64,000 bases of DNA from Lepidurus packardi (lineage: Eukaryota; Arthropoda; Branchiopoda; Notostraca; Triopsidae), in assembly GCA_023053545.1 (NCBI GenBank), contig JAKZAN010000001.1, forward strand, positions 6,220,565 to 6,284,564. Direction: 5' to 3'. This document shows positions 22,801-33,399 of this stretch, piece after piece. Below the pieces are notes generated by a model. That model ran no database searches, was not told where the DNA came from, and saw only the letters and a list, made by a program, of their open reading frames with translations. The translations under genes and the position numbers were made by a program. Each line of letters starts with the position of its first letter. Positions within the stretch are counted from its first letter, which is position 1.

Positions 22801-25800
22801 CGTTTGCTGGCGATTTCCGCATCATCATCACGATCAACTCAATACAAAAGAAGTTTCAAGATCCTTAGCTCATTGCCCTACTAAAATGCGCGTTAATCCC
22901 AAGATCTGATTAAAAACAGTAATTAAGAATCTAGCTTTACTGGAAGAATGTCTTTGGTTTCCTCAGATTAAATTTCTGTTAGCGTTTCGCAAAGTTGAAT
23001 TTTCGACCGGTATTGCCTGACTTTAGCTGGTGTTTGTGATAGCCCTGCCATCTATTGACGCTCGGAGTACTTGCGTTCCGCTCTCGCTTTACCTGCAGTA
23101 ATCATTTCTTCAATTTCCTTATATTACGACATTGCGTCTAACAAAGCAAGGAAATCCTTTGCCTAACTTTAGTTGCTTAAGACCTTGAAAGATGGCAAGC
23201 TAATAACTATTTCCAAGACAGGTTCAACGTTACTTTTTTCTTTTCTGTGAAAGCTTCTTGTTAATGAAGAAGGAACGGTCTAATACATATGGACCAAAAG
23301 TCAGAAGAACCACAAGTAATAATCCAAATTTTCCGAGTTCATAACAAGAATTGAAAAAGGTCCACAACCTTGCTAGTACAGAGGCATCGACCGATGAAAA
23401 CCAAGCCTTAGGTGCACCAACCTTGACGTCGGTCACTGCCTTCAAGCTTCGATAAGTTGAAGCACTCGGAAAACGCTGTTATTTTTATTTTCCTTTTTTG
23501 TTCAGATTTTTATAGGACATTGAGTTCTCTGATTGGCAAGAGCTGCGACTAATGAAAAGAAAGTAAAAGTCCGGTTAGAGCTCCTGTAAGTTTTTGTTAC
23601 CGAACTCGTCAAGAACTTTTTTAACCGCCCATTATAAATATAGCAGCATGCTCACAAAGAATACGGACATTTGAAGCTTGATAATATTACCCCAGGCAGA
23701 AAACCAAATGAATCGTAATTTCCTGTGGATTTTATAGTTTGCAAGCGAACTTTGCACGAGTTGAACGCACTCGATTATGTTCATTGCTCTTGACTTGAGT
23801 TTTTTTCGAGTAACATCGAACACCAGAGAAAAGAAATTCGCCATTCGTAAGATGCTAAAACTATAAATTGACCAATAATTCGAAATATACTCTCTGTGCA
23901 ATTTTCTATACTCCTCTGGTGTAATTGACATTAAACCCCAACGATTATAACTCGTTAGGGTGTATCAAGCAAGGTGTATCACGCACGTTTCAGCGCAGCA
24001 TCAAATAAAAGTGTAACACTCCTTTCTGGAAACCTGTCTTAGTACAATTTAACCTGCTCGTACCAAGCATTTCTCAACATGACAGGCAGAAAGAACCCTC
24101 CCACTTGGACAACTCATTCACATAGTGACGTTTTAGCGGCCTTCTGAAGGTGACCTTTAAAAAGCTATGGAAGTCTTTATCGTTGCAGGTTGAGATTTAA
24201 AAACCTAAAGATTCAATTTCGCTTTAGAATGAGAGCTATTAATTCTTTTGTCGTTTTAACAATTTTAATTGATCTGGGAATCCGACTTTCATAACCCACA
24301 TCATTGTACTGCAAGGGACACGCACATGGGCTGGATGTTAGGGAAATATTATACATACAACTTTTTGACGGATTCCATAAAATATGTCGACTTTCGGAAG
24401 GAGCATGATGCCTGTAGTATATAAATACGACTTTGTGGACCCAACTCTGCCTTGATTTGAAGGTCAGCAGTTACTAATCTTCATTTCTGGTCCGTGTGTT
24501 CGGTAGGCAAGATAAGGGCACATTCTAGTTCGGGTACTTAAAAAAGAGCCGTTATCGAATCTACTTTATATGGTTTGATTTTTAAGGTATTCTGAACATA
24601 GCAAACCCAGACGTGCTATTTGCTTTAGACGTAAACTGTCCTTTCTTATTTTTCAGTGTGTTCTGTGTATTGCTTATATAACAGAGGGAGCTGGCCACTT
24701 TCTACTGGTGAAAAACATAAACATAATTCAAGGCTAGGTCATGCTCAACTTACTCGCTCGTCGCTGTAGCTTTTCGCTAACCCCTTTCTTGCCGCTCTAA
24801 CATTCCTGAAATATCTCACGTGCTCGTTCACCCCGCGTCGCTTATTAGACCTAATAACTAGGCAAAACCAATTCCTCCCGGGTGTAACCATACAGAGTCC
24901 CTTCCGTGCGCTGTTTTCCGCCCAAACATATCAGGTTGGATCTATGTTGTTGCACATACAGCGGCCTTGACCCAAGAATAAACGCGGTACTTCGAATACC
25001 ATATGTCTGCGTTAAGCGCCAAATTCCCCTTATGGACATAAATACACCCGTAAAAGCCATTTTTGTTGCTGTAAGATTTAAGGAATGACTAGGGGGTCGA
25101 AATCTAAGAGCACTTTCAAACGCAAGGGGGAAAAAATGTCTGAATTCTTTATAAAGCTCCGCTTAGTCACCCTCCTTTACAAAAAGGGTACTTTAGACTA
25201 CAGTAGTTGCATGAATCACGTTTGTTTTTCATCTCAAAACGTGTCAGATCCAAAATGTCTAGCTAACTATGGCCATAGGGAAGTCTATAGTAAAGAATAG
25301 GGTATGTTACTATGTTTTATCTATGCAGCCAATAGTGAATGAACAACTACGTCTTTCAGCGCTACTCTATTAATAATGTAAATTGTAATTTCAAGATAGG
25401 GCGACTGTCAGTCTGTCGCTTGGTGTATGCGTTCACACGTGAGTCGTAGAGGGGATTTAGGCTCCTTTCCGGAAGAACCGGGGTGGAATTTGTTCGAAAG
25501 ACATCCCTTTGTCCTTGTCGTCGCTGCCGCTGTTCTCTCTTGATCGATATTACACCCTCGTTCAAGCTCAAGTTGTGAAGCATAATTTACGGCCACAAAG
25601 GGGAGAGGATGAAGCATATAGGGCGTTGGTGGAGGTTGGAATGCCTACGTGGAGAATCTATGGGACAGCAACACGGTGATAGGGGGGAATTATTTCCAAA
25701 ACGAAAAAAGTACGTAACGTAACAACAGACCGCGTAAGATAGAGAGGGATAGAAATGCGTCCACAGCAGCATCGACTTCACGTGCTCAAGGTTCACCCCC

Positions 25801-28800
25801 TCTGGTCTCATGGTACGACGTTTGGGGCACTACAGCCCCTATCGTACTGTTGAAAGCGCGGGGGTGCATCTGAGCGAGCGCCACGAGGCAAAGGCACTAC
25901 TTCTAGGGAGTGAAAAGAGAAACCTATTTCTTTAAAGGTGGCATGTTATATATGTTATATATACAACATAGAGGGTGACTCACGGCAAAGGCTAAGCGTA
26001 AGAAACAGGCAAACAAGGGTGCTATATTTATGGGCTTGACAGGTCTCTAGCGGGCATACAGAACCTTTAAGGGTGTACCCGTAGAGGGGAGGGAACGCAA
26101 CTTGGCTAGGTAGAATTTTCTTCTTTTTTTAGGGGTTGTTGTTTTCGTTTTAGGGGACGCCATGTGGAAGAATTGGGGCAGAATGCGTTGAAGAAAAAAG
26201 AGGGTTCGTACGGAAAAATAAGAACATAAAGATGAGGAACGTACTTCCGCACTCATCAATTACGCACGCACTGTATTACAGAGCCGACAGAACCCTTAAA
26301 AGAATTCAGCTTCCCACAACTAGAGCTATAGCCGAAAAAACAGCAATGACATTTTATGGAAGTCCTCATAACTGAACCGTACGAGGTAAGCGTTCCGGGA
26401 TATTACTAACAAGCTATTCTAACTTGTGCAACGAATGGGGGGCGCATTTCTGGGAAAGTAGAGTTGGTATCCTAGAGCTGGCGAAAAAAGGACTGGGAGT
26501 CGATTGGGCTCGCAATAGTCTAATTCACTATGCCGATCTTTGGGATTCAACTTGATTAGCTTCTCCTTTGCCAGGTTTCGTTTTGGCAGTAGAGTTCATC
26601 GTTTCCAGACCAGATGGAAAAGATCGTCCGACCTTGTAACCCCAAGGTTCTTTGATAAGTTGTGCTACTATATTGACGCGCAAATAATAGGCAGATAATT
26701 AAATACTGTCAGGCAGGACAAATAAAAATAACACCTGCAACGTTAGAATTGGCCTTGGAAATAAAGATTTGCGATTATAAAAAAGGGCTGATAAGTCTTT
26801 ATGTGAACTGCCAACGAAAATCTTGCCAAATAATAATTTGTAAAAAAAATGACGTGTGTTGACCTTCCTTATATACACGCCTCCTCTAGCTAGCCCTTGC
26901 CCCATCCTGCTCGGAACCTTAAAAAAGATTACACACTGCGCTTGGCAAAGAGTGACACACGCCTCGTGCCTCATATAAAACATCGACCTTGACGATGCTG
27001 ACCTACTAGATTAGGAATTATCTTTCTCATACGAAAACTATGCAATACAGAATAAAAATGGGCGCATGGTCCCATGTGATTACAAAGAGTTAACAATAAA
27101 ATAATTAGATTACAACTTCTGAAAATTGAATGCAATAAAACTGCGAGGTTTGGGAGTTTAGACCAAACGTATTTTTAGTTCGCTTTCTATGAAATAAGGG
27201 TATACTGTATGCCAATATTCGCCGCCAAGGCTATCCTAACAAAAGGCGCTAAGAGAAGACGGGGATAGGTAATAATTTAGTGACTAAAAAAGAAGTTCTG
27301 AGGGGCGTCGGAAGCGTCGGCCGCCTGTCTAATGCAGCAGTGTGTGCCAGTGGCTATAATACCCTTGACCAACTTCATCCCGCCCCAATAGTTACGACCA
27401 AGCCGAAGCCACTTGCACAATGGTCATGTAACCTTGAACGTCAGAAGAGACTCTCCTTCATTGTGAACTTCCTTTTCGTCGCTGGACACCAAATCCTGAA
27501 ATCAGGCTTCAAAGTTCTGGCTCTGATCAAATTTTGCAAAAATGAATTCTTCTACTTGCTTAATTATTATTCTTTTGGGTTAATTGCTCCATTTCGGCAA
27601 TCATGCAGTTGGATTCCTTATTTTGTAGCGAAAGAATAAGTTCATGACTGGAACGAGGTACAGCTGCAGTTTTTAAAGTAGTCTGCAGTCGACTAAACCT
27701 GTGAGTCAGGCGATTCTGAGCAACATGTGATCATCGATCTGCCCGCCTGTTTCTAGCAGAGTATATACAGTACTTGGATGGTGGGAGGCTCATCCAGTCT
27801 TCTCCACCCAAGTCCCTGGCATAGAGAGACTATTAGACCAAGGTCAGTTTCGACGTCATCGTCTCCTCTTCCCCCCCATAAAAGCATGCATATTGTGGTG
27901 CTGAGGCTTCCCAAACACTTCGCAACCTTTCCGAAAACTTTAACTTTTTGTTTTATTTCTTCCATCGCTCTAAAATGTTCCGGGCTCAAGGATACGTAAA
28001 GTTTGTTTCTTACAAGAAGTCACTTCCTTCGTACCGCGTCATGGCTAAATTGAAGGGAACATAGAGAGAGCGACCTTCCTCAGTCTGAAATTGCTTCCGA
28101 TTGTCGACGTAAGCTTCTTACTCCCGTACGTGTAACGAAAGGTAGAGTTAAAAGTGGGCTCATAAAAGGACTTCCGATGTACTTGACCCACTCTACTCAG
28201 CCCCAGTACCCATATGCACTTTGCCCAAGGTTTTTCTTCTTTTTCTTTTCCTCCCTACACAGGCCACTAGCAAAGCTCGCTAGCTCTCCGCCAGAAAGAT
28301 ATGAGCGAATTCAAGGTAAGCCAGAGATGAACCCGGAATAGAATCAAGGCTATCAGGAAGGAAGGTTGAGCAAAAACTGCTCAAAGCTCGCGAGGCTTTT
28401 CAACAAGTGTGGCCTTCCACCTTATCTGCCTAGAAGTTTCGAACTAGGCCATACTGCGACAGACCAGCGCGTTCGGCTAAGGTCGGACGGGCTAACTGAC
28501 ATTTGAAGAAGTTACGTGAGATGACTTACCGATTTCTGGAATCGAACTGGAAGGCTCTTCGTGGTCATTCCGATCAGCGCGATGATGAGCCGAGGTGACT
28601 GCGCCAGACTTACGAGCTCGAGACGAGGCTGTCGTTGATTTAGGGGGAGGCGGAGTCCGCGAATTAGTGATGGGTGCTGGCGGAGGCCCCATGTTCATGG
28701 CTGGAGATCGGCTCGGTGTGGCGGGTGGACTCGGGCTCGACGTCGTGGAGGACACGATAGGAATAGGAGAATTGGGAACCTTGAAAGTGGCTACTGTCGT

Positions 28801-29526
28801 GTTAACCAAATAGCAGGAAGCTGTACTACTACTACTCCTCGAAATGGTTGACGGGATACTCGAGGACAGAGTACCAGAGGACGCTGGTTTTTTCCAACCC
28901 TGACCGCTACTGTGTGTAGTAGTATCGGCTGGAATACTGGGTCGGGCCACGATGACTCGCGAACGTTCTACGGGTACCCAGGCTCTGGAATCGCCAAGGT
29001 TTGCATGCCAGACGACCTCGGTAGTGTTGGCGGTCTTGGCCGAGTCGTTGCGAGGCGCGTTGACGTTGGGGCTCGTACGAGCCGGAAGTACGATTTCCTT
29101 GCCCAAGGCTTGGTTTTCGAAGGCGGCTTCAAAGTGCGAATGCTGGATCACCTGGACACGGGGACACGTGACGTTCGCTACCCCCCACAAGGTTTCGGAA
29201 GCATCGCTCGCATTGAGACGCGTACGAAGCAAGTCGGTTTCTTCTACTTGCTCGGCTTTAACGTTAGCTGGAATTAAAGGTGTGGTGGAAGATGCCAGGG
29301 TGCAGTTCGGGGAACTGAGTTCTTCTTCATCAGCGTCGCTGAGAACAGGGGACACGATATCCGATGCCGAATCAGGGGGTAAAGTTTCTGCACGGGTACG
29401 CATCGATGAGGGTTCCTGGGCAGGTTTATCTTGCTCCAATTGTTGACAAACAGGCGAAATTTCTTCTTCTTGTCTTAATGGGTTCCCAGTACTGTCAGCC
29501 TCTTCGCTTTCGAGTAGAGCGGACAT
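2250..29526 (-). CDS. E75: Ecdysone-induced nuclear receptor E75, A-type transcript
   Basis: Join of minus-strand exons 29526-28530, 11211-11123, 8230-8086, 5827-5589, 4361-4143, 4073-3899 and 3808-2250. All have GT-AG junctions and matching phases, giving 1140 residues. Residues 1-332 are the isoform-specific A/B domain. Residues 341-397 are two C4 zinc fingers ([22 protein letters not shown], then CRLKKC). The ligand-binding domain runs from about 480 to 680, and a long low-complexity F domain follows. E75 belongs to the NR1D group, is induced by ecdysone, binds heme in its ligand pocket, and represses or competes with HR3 on ROR-type sites in the nucleus. The DBD and LBD are near-identical to insect E75, so identity is certain. 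The F domain has two His-rich tracts and a PLNLS motif. Introns reach 17 kb and contain several alternative first exons, listed separately. No frameshift or missing key residue was seen. Confidence 0.96.
3899..4073 (-). CDS. E75: E75 LBD exon
   Basis: Acceptor attacag|AGC, donor AGAG|GTAAAT, 175 nt, entering in phase 0 and leaving in phase 1. It encodes residues 564-621 ([12 protein letters not shown] to CAVVVVSR), the central LBD helices, strongly conserved in E75. Confidence 0.95.
4143..4361 (-). CDS. E75: E75 LBD exon
   Basis: Acceptor caacag|GCT, donor GAG|GTAATT, 219 nt, phase 0 to 0. It encodes residues 491-563, including the nuclear-receptor signature [20 protein letters not shown] of LBD helices 3-5. 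Confidence 0.96.
5589..5827 (-). CDS. E75: E75 hinge and start of LBD exon
   Basis: Acceptor gattatag|CC, donor TTG|GTAAGT, 239 nt, entering in phase 1. It encodes residues 411-490, starting [16 protein letters not shown] (C-terminal extension of the DBD) through the hinge. The phase-1 entry also fits the donor of the short exon at 7081-6904, which would make a receptor without zinc fingers. Confidence 0.96.
5828..6903 (-). other. E75 intron sequence
   Basis: Intron between the alternative exon at 7081-6904 and the hinge exon. I see no coding region, RNA gene or repeat of note in it. Confidence 0.5.
6904..7081 (-). CDS. E75: Alternative E75 first exon for a DBD-less isoform (candidate)
   Basis: A real ATG at 7081 opens a 59-codon frame (begins [14 protein letters not shown], ends KVLEKQS) that stops at a donor CAG|GTAATT in phase 1. 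The next downstream E75 acceptor (5827) needs exactly phase 1, giving an Ala at the join and then VRFGRVPK. The product would be about 789 residues with hinge, LBD and F domain but no zinc finger. Insect E75 genes use alternative promoters: E75B lacks the first finger, and I recall a cockroach isoform lacking both. Composition looks coding and no competing open frame is obvious. There is no transcript evidence, so I hold it as likely rather than proven. Confidence 0.55.
7082..8085 (-). other. E75 intron with poly-C tract and short tandem repeat
   Basis: Upstream of the alternative exon and downstream of zinc-finger exon 2. It holds a two-copy direct repeat of about 20 bp (CACTACTAAAGCCCAACC) around 7545-7582 and a 45-base pure C run at 7833-7877. 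No gene was seen. If the exon at 7081 is used, its promoter should lie just right of 7081. Confidence 0.5.
7833..7877. repeat. Poly-C tract, 45 bases
   Basis: Uninterrupted run of 45 C on the plus strand inside an E75 intron. It creates artificial poly-Pro and poly-Gly open frames on the two strands, which are not genes. Confidence 0.97.
8086..8230 (-). CDS. E75: E75 zinc finger 2 exon
   Basis: Acceptor ccattttttag|GGA, donor GATG|GTAAGT, 145 nt, entering phase 0 and leaving phase 1. It encodes residues 363-410, [16 protein letters not shown] to [11 protein letters not shown], the second zinc finger with its four Cys and the start of the C-terminal extension. An E75B-type transcript would join its own first exon to this phase-0 acceptor. 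Confidence 0.97.
9677..9720. repeat. 44-bp palindrome (22-bp arms, no loop)
   Basis: The left arm CACTAGCCGATATAAGACAA plus TG is matched by the inverted right arm with two mismatches and no spacer. It could be the core of a small palindromic element or a cruciform or hairpin. Confidence 0.85.
9802..9812 (+). promoter_or_regulatory. Overlapping AGGTCA half-sites (candidate nuclear-receptor site)
   Basis: AGGTCAGGTCA contains two AGGTCA hexamers sharing one A, in an E75 intron. AGGTCA is the core half-site of ecdysone-cascade receptors. The match is short and chance is possible. Confidence 0.2.
11123..11211 (-). CDS. E75: E75 zinc finger 1 exon
   Basis: Acceptor gaattttag|AA, donor AAG|GTAAGA, 89 nt, entering phase 1 and leaving phase 0. 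It encodes residues 333-362 ([15 protein letters not shown] to CEGCK), with the P-box at the end. This is the common acceptor for the A-type exon and for the alternative exons at 12130 and 18639. Confidence 0.97.
11992..12130 (-). CDS. E75: Alternative E75 first exon, C-type (ends EPELNL)
   Basis: ATG at 12130 opens a 46-codon frame. An in-frame TAA lies about 24 nt upstream, so this is a start exon. It encodes [14 protein letters not shown], a six-proline run and a C-terminal REPELNL. The donor TTTAG|GTAATC is phase 1. Joined to 11211 it reads EPELNL then EFDGTTVLC. Insect E75 proteins of the C type carry EPELNI immediately before EFDGTTVLC, so the match is specific. The product would be about 854 residues. 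It lies only 0.8 kb upstream of the zinc-finger exon, with a GC-richer stretch (12.5-13.0 kb) behind it that may be its promoter. Confidence 0.8.
12131..18281 (-). other. E75 large intron segment
   Basis: 6.1 kb with no exon I can support. At 12490-13010 it is GC- and purine-rich and open in several frames on both strands, as expected of promoter or UTR DNA. Other open frames (for example 14615-14241 minus) have no conserved features. Confidence 0.5.
18282..18639 (-). CDS. E75: Alternative E75 first exon, acidic N-terminus (candidate)
   Basis: ATG at 18639 starts 119 codons up to a phase-1 donor (CCAG|GTAAAA). This fits the zinc-finger-1 acceptor at 11211 and would give a receptor of about 927 residues with [11 protein letters not shown] at the join. 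The peptide begins [15 protein letters not shown]. It has a Glu/Leu-rich segment that could form a helix ([19 protein letters not shown]) and a Ser/Asp/Glu-rich tail ([20 protein letters not shown]). That composition resembles an acidic activation-type A/B domain and is unlike random intron DNA. No homolog was recalled, so the isoform letter is left open. Confidence 0.65.
18640..21315 (-). other. E75 intron segment
   Basis: No supported exon, RNA gene or mobile element. Short open frames here lack ATG starts or donors in the right phase. Confidence 0.5.
21316..21490 (-). CDS. E75: Alternative E75 first exon (candidate)
   Basis: ATG at 21490, with an in-frame TAA shortly upstream, opens 58 codons ([15 protein letters not shown] to LLLDRVMS) ending at a phase-1 donor TCTG|GTAATT. 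The peptide is acidic ([18 protein letters not shown]), which is unusual for chance intron ORFs. The phase suits either the zinc-finger-1 exon (11211) or the hinge exon (5827). Joined to 11211 it would give about 866 residues. Position, strand, phase and composition all agree, but nothing homologous is recognised. Confidence 0.45.
21491..28529 (-). other. E75 first intron, upstream part
   Basis: 7 kb of intron. Two weaker first-exon candidates are discussed in the findings and rejected list (24891-24754 and 23931-23691). Otherwise I see only AT-rich unique-looking sequence. Confidence 0.5.
28530..29526 (-). CDS. E75: E75A-type first coding exon (A/B domain)
   Basis: ATG at 29526, 332 codons plus one base, donor AATCG|GTAAGT (phase 1). 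It encodes a Ser/Thr/Pro-rich A/B domain beginning [15 protein letters not shown]. It contains [14 protein letters not shown] and [10 protein letters not shown] and ends SSSIPEI, which joins [10 protein letters not shown]75A of insects ends in a similar SSIPDLEI before EFDGTT, which supports the A-type label. I found no in-frame stop for about 80 nt upstream, so a slightly longer start or an upstream exon is possible. Confidence 0.88.
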
Positions 29527-29684
29527 TTTAAGAATGTAATCTTTTTTGAAAAGGGTATAGTCGCTGTTAATAGTTTTTCCCTTGATTTTCTTATTTTCCC
29601 CTTTTTCAAACTTTCGTCTTACCTTGGCTCGGTCTCTGCGCTTGGCGCCGCCCGACAGCCTTCTTCCGATCTATTTTTTTTAAA

Positions 29685-29731
29685 TATATATAGATAGATA
29701 GATAGAATTATATATAAATATATATATATTT
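29685..29731. repeat. TA / GATA microsatellite
   Basis: Alternating TA with an embedded (TAGA) run, about 47 bp, just upstream of the E75A exon. Confidence 0.85.
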
Positions 29732-32115
29732 ACAAAAAATGATCCAGAAAGGAAACACCCGCGCTTTCAAGGTCACTCAATAATATCCCGTGAGCTTCAA
29801 TAGCAATTCGTTTTGTAAAGCAGAAGCACTATATTCCCTTTAACAAACTTTTATTAGGTAGACAGATGATTCAAAGAGTCACGTGTCCAGTAGCAATATT
29901 AGAATTTCGCTCTCGGTCAAGACTCAAAGTTTGCATTTTTACAAGAGTTGCCAGCACCAACTCGCCAGTTAGACGTCAAGTCAGGAACTTGAACGGGTTT
30001 TCCGGTTTGGAACATCCACACAAAGTTTATACATAAACTAAGAAAGAAATATTGATGCACTAGGGACAAATTGGACTACAATGTTTTCAGCTTATGTCGT
30101 GATGAAGCGCCACTATTGGTACAAAGAATCACTAGATACAAAACAGGCAAAAATCTTCACTTTGAGGAAGTTTTGCAACAGGAACATAACCGTTGGCACG
30201 GACGAAGCCAAATCAACGCGGACACCGGTCGGTTTCCCCGTGTTGTGTGGTACAGAGTACCCGTGAGTCTTTCCTCTTCTCTCTCGCCGCTGCCGCAGAG
30301 CTCCACGAACCATGCACGGGCGCTCTCCCTCTCGGAGACCTTGACTTAAAACTTACCCGCCCACTTTAGCTTTTGGCTTCGACTTTTCACACTTGCACTA
30401 GATTTCACGGAGAGAAAGATCCACGTTTGTTTATTCTCCTTGCTTAACCTAATGGAACGGTACTCTAAGAGTCAGTACCTAAATTGTAATCCATTTCACA
30501 CAACACTTTTGAAGGAAAAAATAATTAGAAAGAAAGACACCGAAGTGGACTCTGTTCCGCGACGTACAACTCTCTTTCTAGATACTACGTTCGGTTTGAC
30601 GCCAACAGACGTCGACGTCGCCATGCCGATCTCCTCCTGCTCGCTCTACTCTGCCTCTCCCCTCGTCTACCCCAGGCCAACCCCTCTTAATTTTAACCCC
30701 CTATGTGCCGCCACTTTTCTGTGTGTCTGTGTGCGCTGTATATGGGGTATGTTCCGTAGTGTACTATGCTTTGTCAAGTTGACCCCTCCCGTTTTCCCCT
30801 GTCTATCCTTTTAATCTCGCACTTGAATGCAATTCCGGTCTGTGCCATGTTCTTGCTGTACGATAGCCGTGCCAGTGATTACGCTGTTGAAGGCGAGGGT
30901 TGGAATACATATTTATGTATTCATGCCGCAAGCTATAGGACATGCTGTGGAGCGAAAAAGAGGGTGAGGGTATAATTGAGGAACGTTACTGTTCTGTTAA
31001 ACTTTTCCAGTTCTTCACTTCCTTTTCCCTCTTTTACAGTCTATTTTCTACCCACTCATTATGGACCCACCTACTGTTTTTTTTATTAATAAAATGTGGT
31101 AGAAATCAGTGGACTTTTTTTCTAAGGTCAAAGCCTAACGTTTCCTGGCTTTCTGCGGAAGTGAAACCCCAAAAATTGCCCAAGGTGGGAAAGTTTGGGA
31201 CCATTTTCCAAGCGAAGGTTTTCTGGCGGCGTCCTGTACGTAAAAGCCCTAGACCTACTAACCTTCACCTCTATTTGGGTTACGCGACCCAAGTGGGTCA
31301 CTGTCGTCCGCTCTCAGAGCCGCGCGTCCTACTGTGCTGCCAGCTGTTTTGCGCGGTAAGGCGAAAGGCATCCCTAAAACCAGACAGTGCCGCATAGCAT
31401 AGAGCGAAAGGAAGGGGAATCTGAATATAATGAAAGAACATGGCAGCTTTTTGGGTAACCTTGGTCTGTTAAAACACTAAGGGGCTCAAGTTTCCGCTTT
31501 CATTGTCCTTCCTGGTTCCATGGTCTACCTTTCTGAGAAGGTCTACTTTCAAGCGTAAATGTCCAGTAGAGGAAGTTTCACTTTCCTTGGCCAGCCACCT
31601 GAAAGGCGAACAGCGAAATAGGAAGCCGGGAACGTAGCCCAGTTTAAGGGAGAGAATCTAGGTTAGCCGGTAATTTAACTTTAACGGCAGATGTTGTACC
31701 TAGAACTGCTTCGACGATAAATGGTCCAGGTATACACTTTTCCTTTTATCAAAAGACGTGCCTATAAACACTCTTATCTAATTTGAGCTACGAGAACTGC
31801 TGAATAACTATCTTTTTTAACTTTCTAAACTGTGTTTGCCGTACATGCGCTCTAAGGAACTGTCTTTCTGGACAAAAAAGAATTGCAAGGTTATGTTTCT
31901 CAAGTGGAATACAGCGCCAGCGCTCTTGTTGCGCTTTTTGTAAAAAAAAAATTCTTTTTTATTAGTGTACCTATTTATTCCCCCTTCGGAAGGACAAGAA
32001 AAGCTGGAAACGGGTGCTTCTTCTGCCCCTGACGGGCGGGTGGCGGAGCCAAACAAATGGCGAAACCAGGGCCAAATTGTTCCGCTTTGAGCCAGCAAAT
32101 AGTACCCCCTTCGCA

Positions 32116-32131
32116 CCCCCCCCCCCCCCCC
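32116..32131. repeat. Poly-C tract, 16 bases
   Basis: Pure C run on plus in the E75-ZNRF intergenic region. Confidence 0.95.
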
Positions 32132-33399
32132 AAGTCCGATGCCCGGCATCCGTGTGGCCTTGTCCTTGAACGGGTTGTTGCTTGGCCGGTAAACGATAGC
32201 GCAATGGCACTTTCTTAAAGCGACCGTGAGCACGAGTTTTGGAGTTCGCGATCGTGAGCTGGGACTTGTAGGTTAGATTATGCCATTTTTGCGAGTCATG
32301 TGTGCCTTCGGCCTCTGTTGATATGGATAATGAAATGAAGTGATCCCAACGACCTCGACAGTAACGCCTGTTGGTCGTAGCGGAGACCATGAAGTGGGTT
32401 CAGAACACCGGTACCCGGCTCATCGTCCTCTTGTCCCCCTGCCGCTTTTCTATGAGGGCATGTATTGATCCAAAATCCAATAACCTTGCCCGGGTTTTCA
32501 ACCCTTTCCATTTATACAGACCGAGAAATGTCTGCAAATGGTTCATGCAGAGCTTTTATTTCGCTTTCGTCGCTTGGCCTACAATGTCTACCCGTGTAGC
32601 AAAAGACGGTAGAATTCGGAAATAAAAAACCATTTCTCCCCTTGTTCCTCTATATTTAAATACGAACAACACCACAGTTCGGTTTCTGTCCTTGCTCGGT
32701 AAGGTGACTTCAAACTGAAATCAATCCGTTGGCATTACAGAGAGGAAATGGCTCTCCGAAGCCCTCTAGTGACTAATTATACAACAACGTTGAACTGCGT
32801 TTAGTACACGACGATTTCACAGGAGGGATTTCAGCGCTGTTCGCCATAACAATCCAGGGTGTGCTGTTCAGTGTTTCACGAGCTATGGCATAAATCCGAG
32901 GGATTAGTGATAAGATTAGTTTCTTTTACTCGTAGGCAAAACACAGCATCGGTACCATTTCCTGGAGTGAGTGTTTTGCGTAGTTTTTTCCGTTTAAAAC
33001 GTGTCTTCTGGTTCTGCGTATACACAGCGTTGCAGAACGTTGACTTGCTTCATGACCTTGAACTTAGAGATGAAACGTTTCCAACATTGGTATTGTCGGT
33101 ATAATAATCGTAAATTGCCTTAGCGGCACTAGTGCTAATAGAGTATTGACGAAGAATCTCCATAAACTCTTTACACAGCTTTCATGTCGTAGTGACTTCT
33201 GTGGCAGGTTATTTTTATCTTGAAAAGGTATGCAGTATATGTATACCTTACATTTCGCTCCAGGAACATACTTCCTGGCTTAATAAAATATAAATACCGC
33301 TAGTCTACAGCTTATATCACTTGATCCATCTAACAAAAAATTGCAATTTAAATTGAATCCTGTTCTATTTAATAATATTTTTTTATTCTTTCTCTCAAG

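Larger units (their letters stand above)
29527..33399. other. Head-to-head intergenic region E75A / ZNRF
   Basis: 3.9 kb between divergent genes. It contains a TA/GATA microsatellite (29685-29731), a CG-rich stretch around 30190-30340 (probable promoter or 5' UTR of E75A), and a 16-base C tract (32116-32131). An acceptor (ttctctcaag) sits directly before the ZNRF ATG, so at least one ZNRF 5' non-coding exon lies in or near this interval. I cannot place it. Confidence 0.5.

Noticed and set aside
23691-23931. Minus-strand 80-codon ATG frame ([15 protein letters not shown]) with a phase-1 donor, as another E75 first exon
   Set aside because: Hydrophobic, AT-driven composition and no conserved feature. 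A phase match alone has a one-in-three chance, so I do not call it.
27753-27989. Minus-strand frame with [17 protein letters not shown]
   Set aside because: Begins at TTG, short, no donor of fitting phase seen, and an equal-length antisense frame exists.
30942-31397. 151-codon plus-strand frame in the intergenic region
   Set aside because: No domain, no start context, mixed composition; likely chance.
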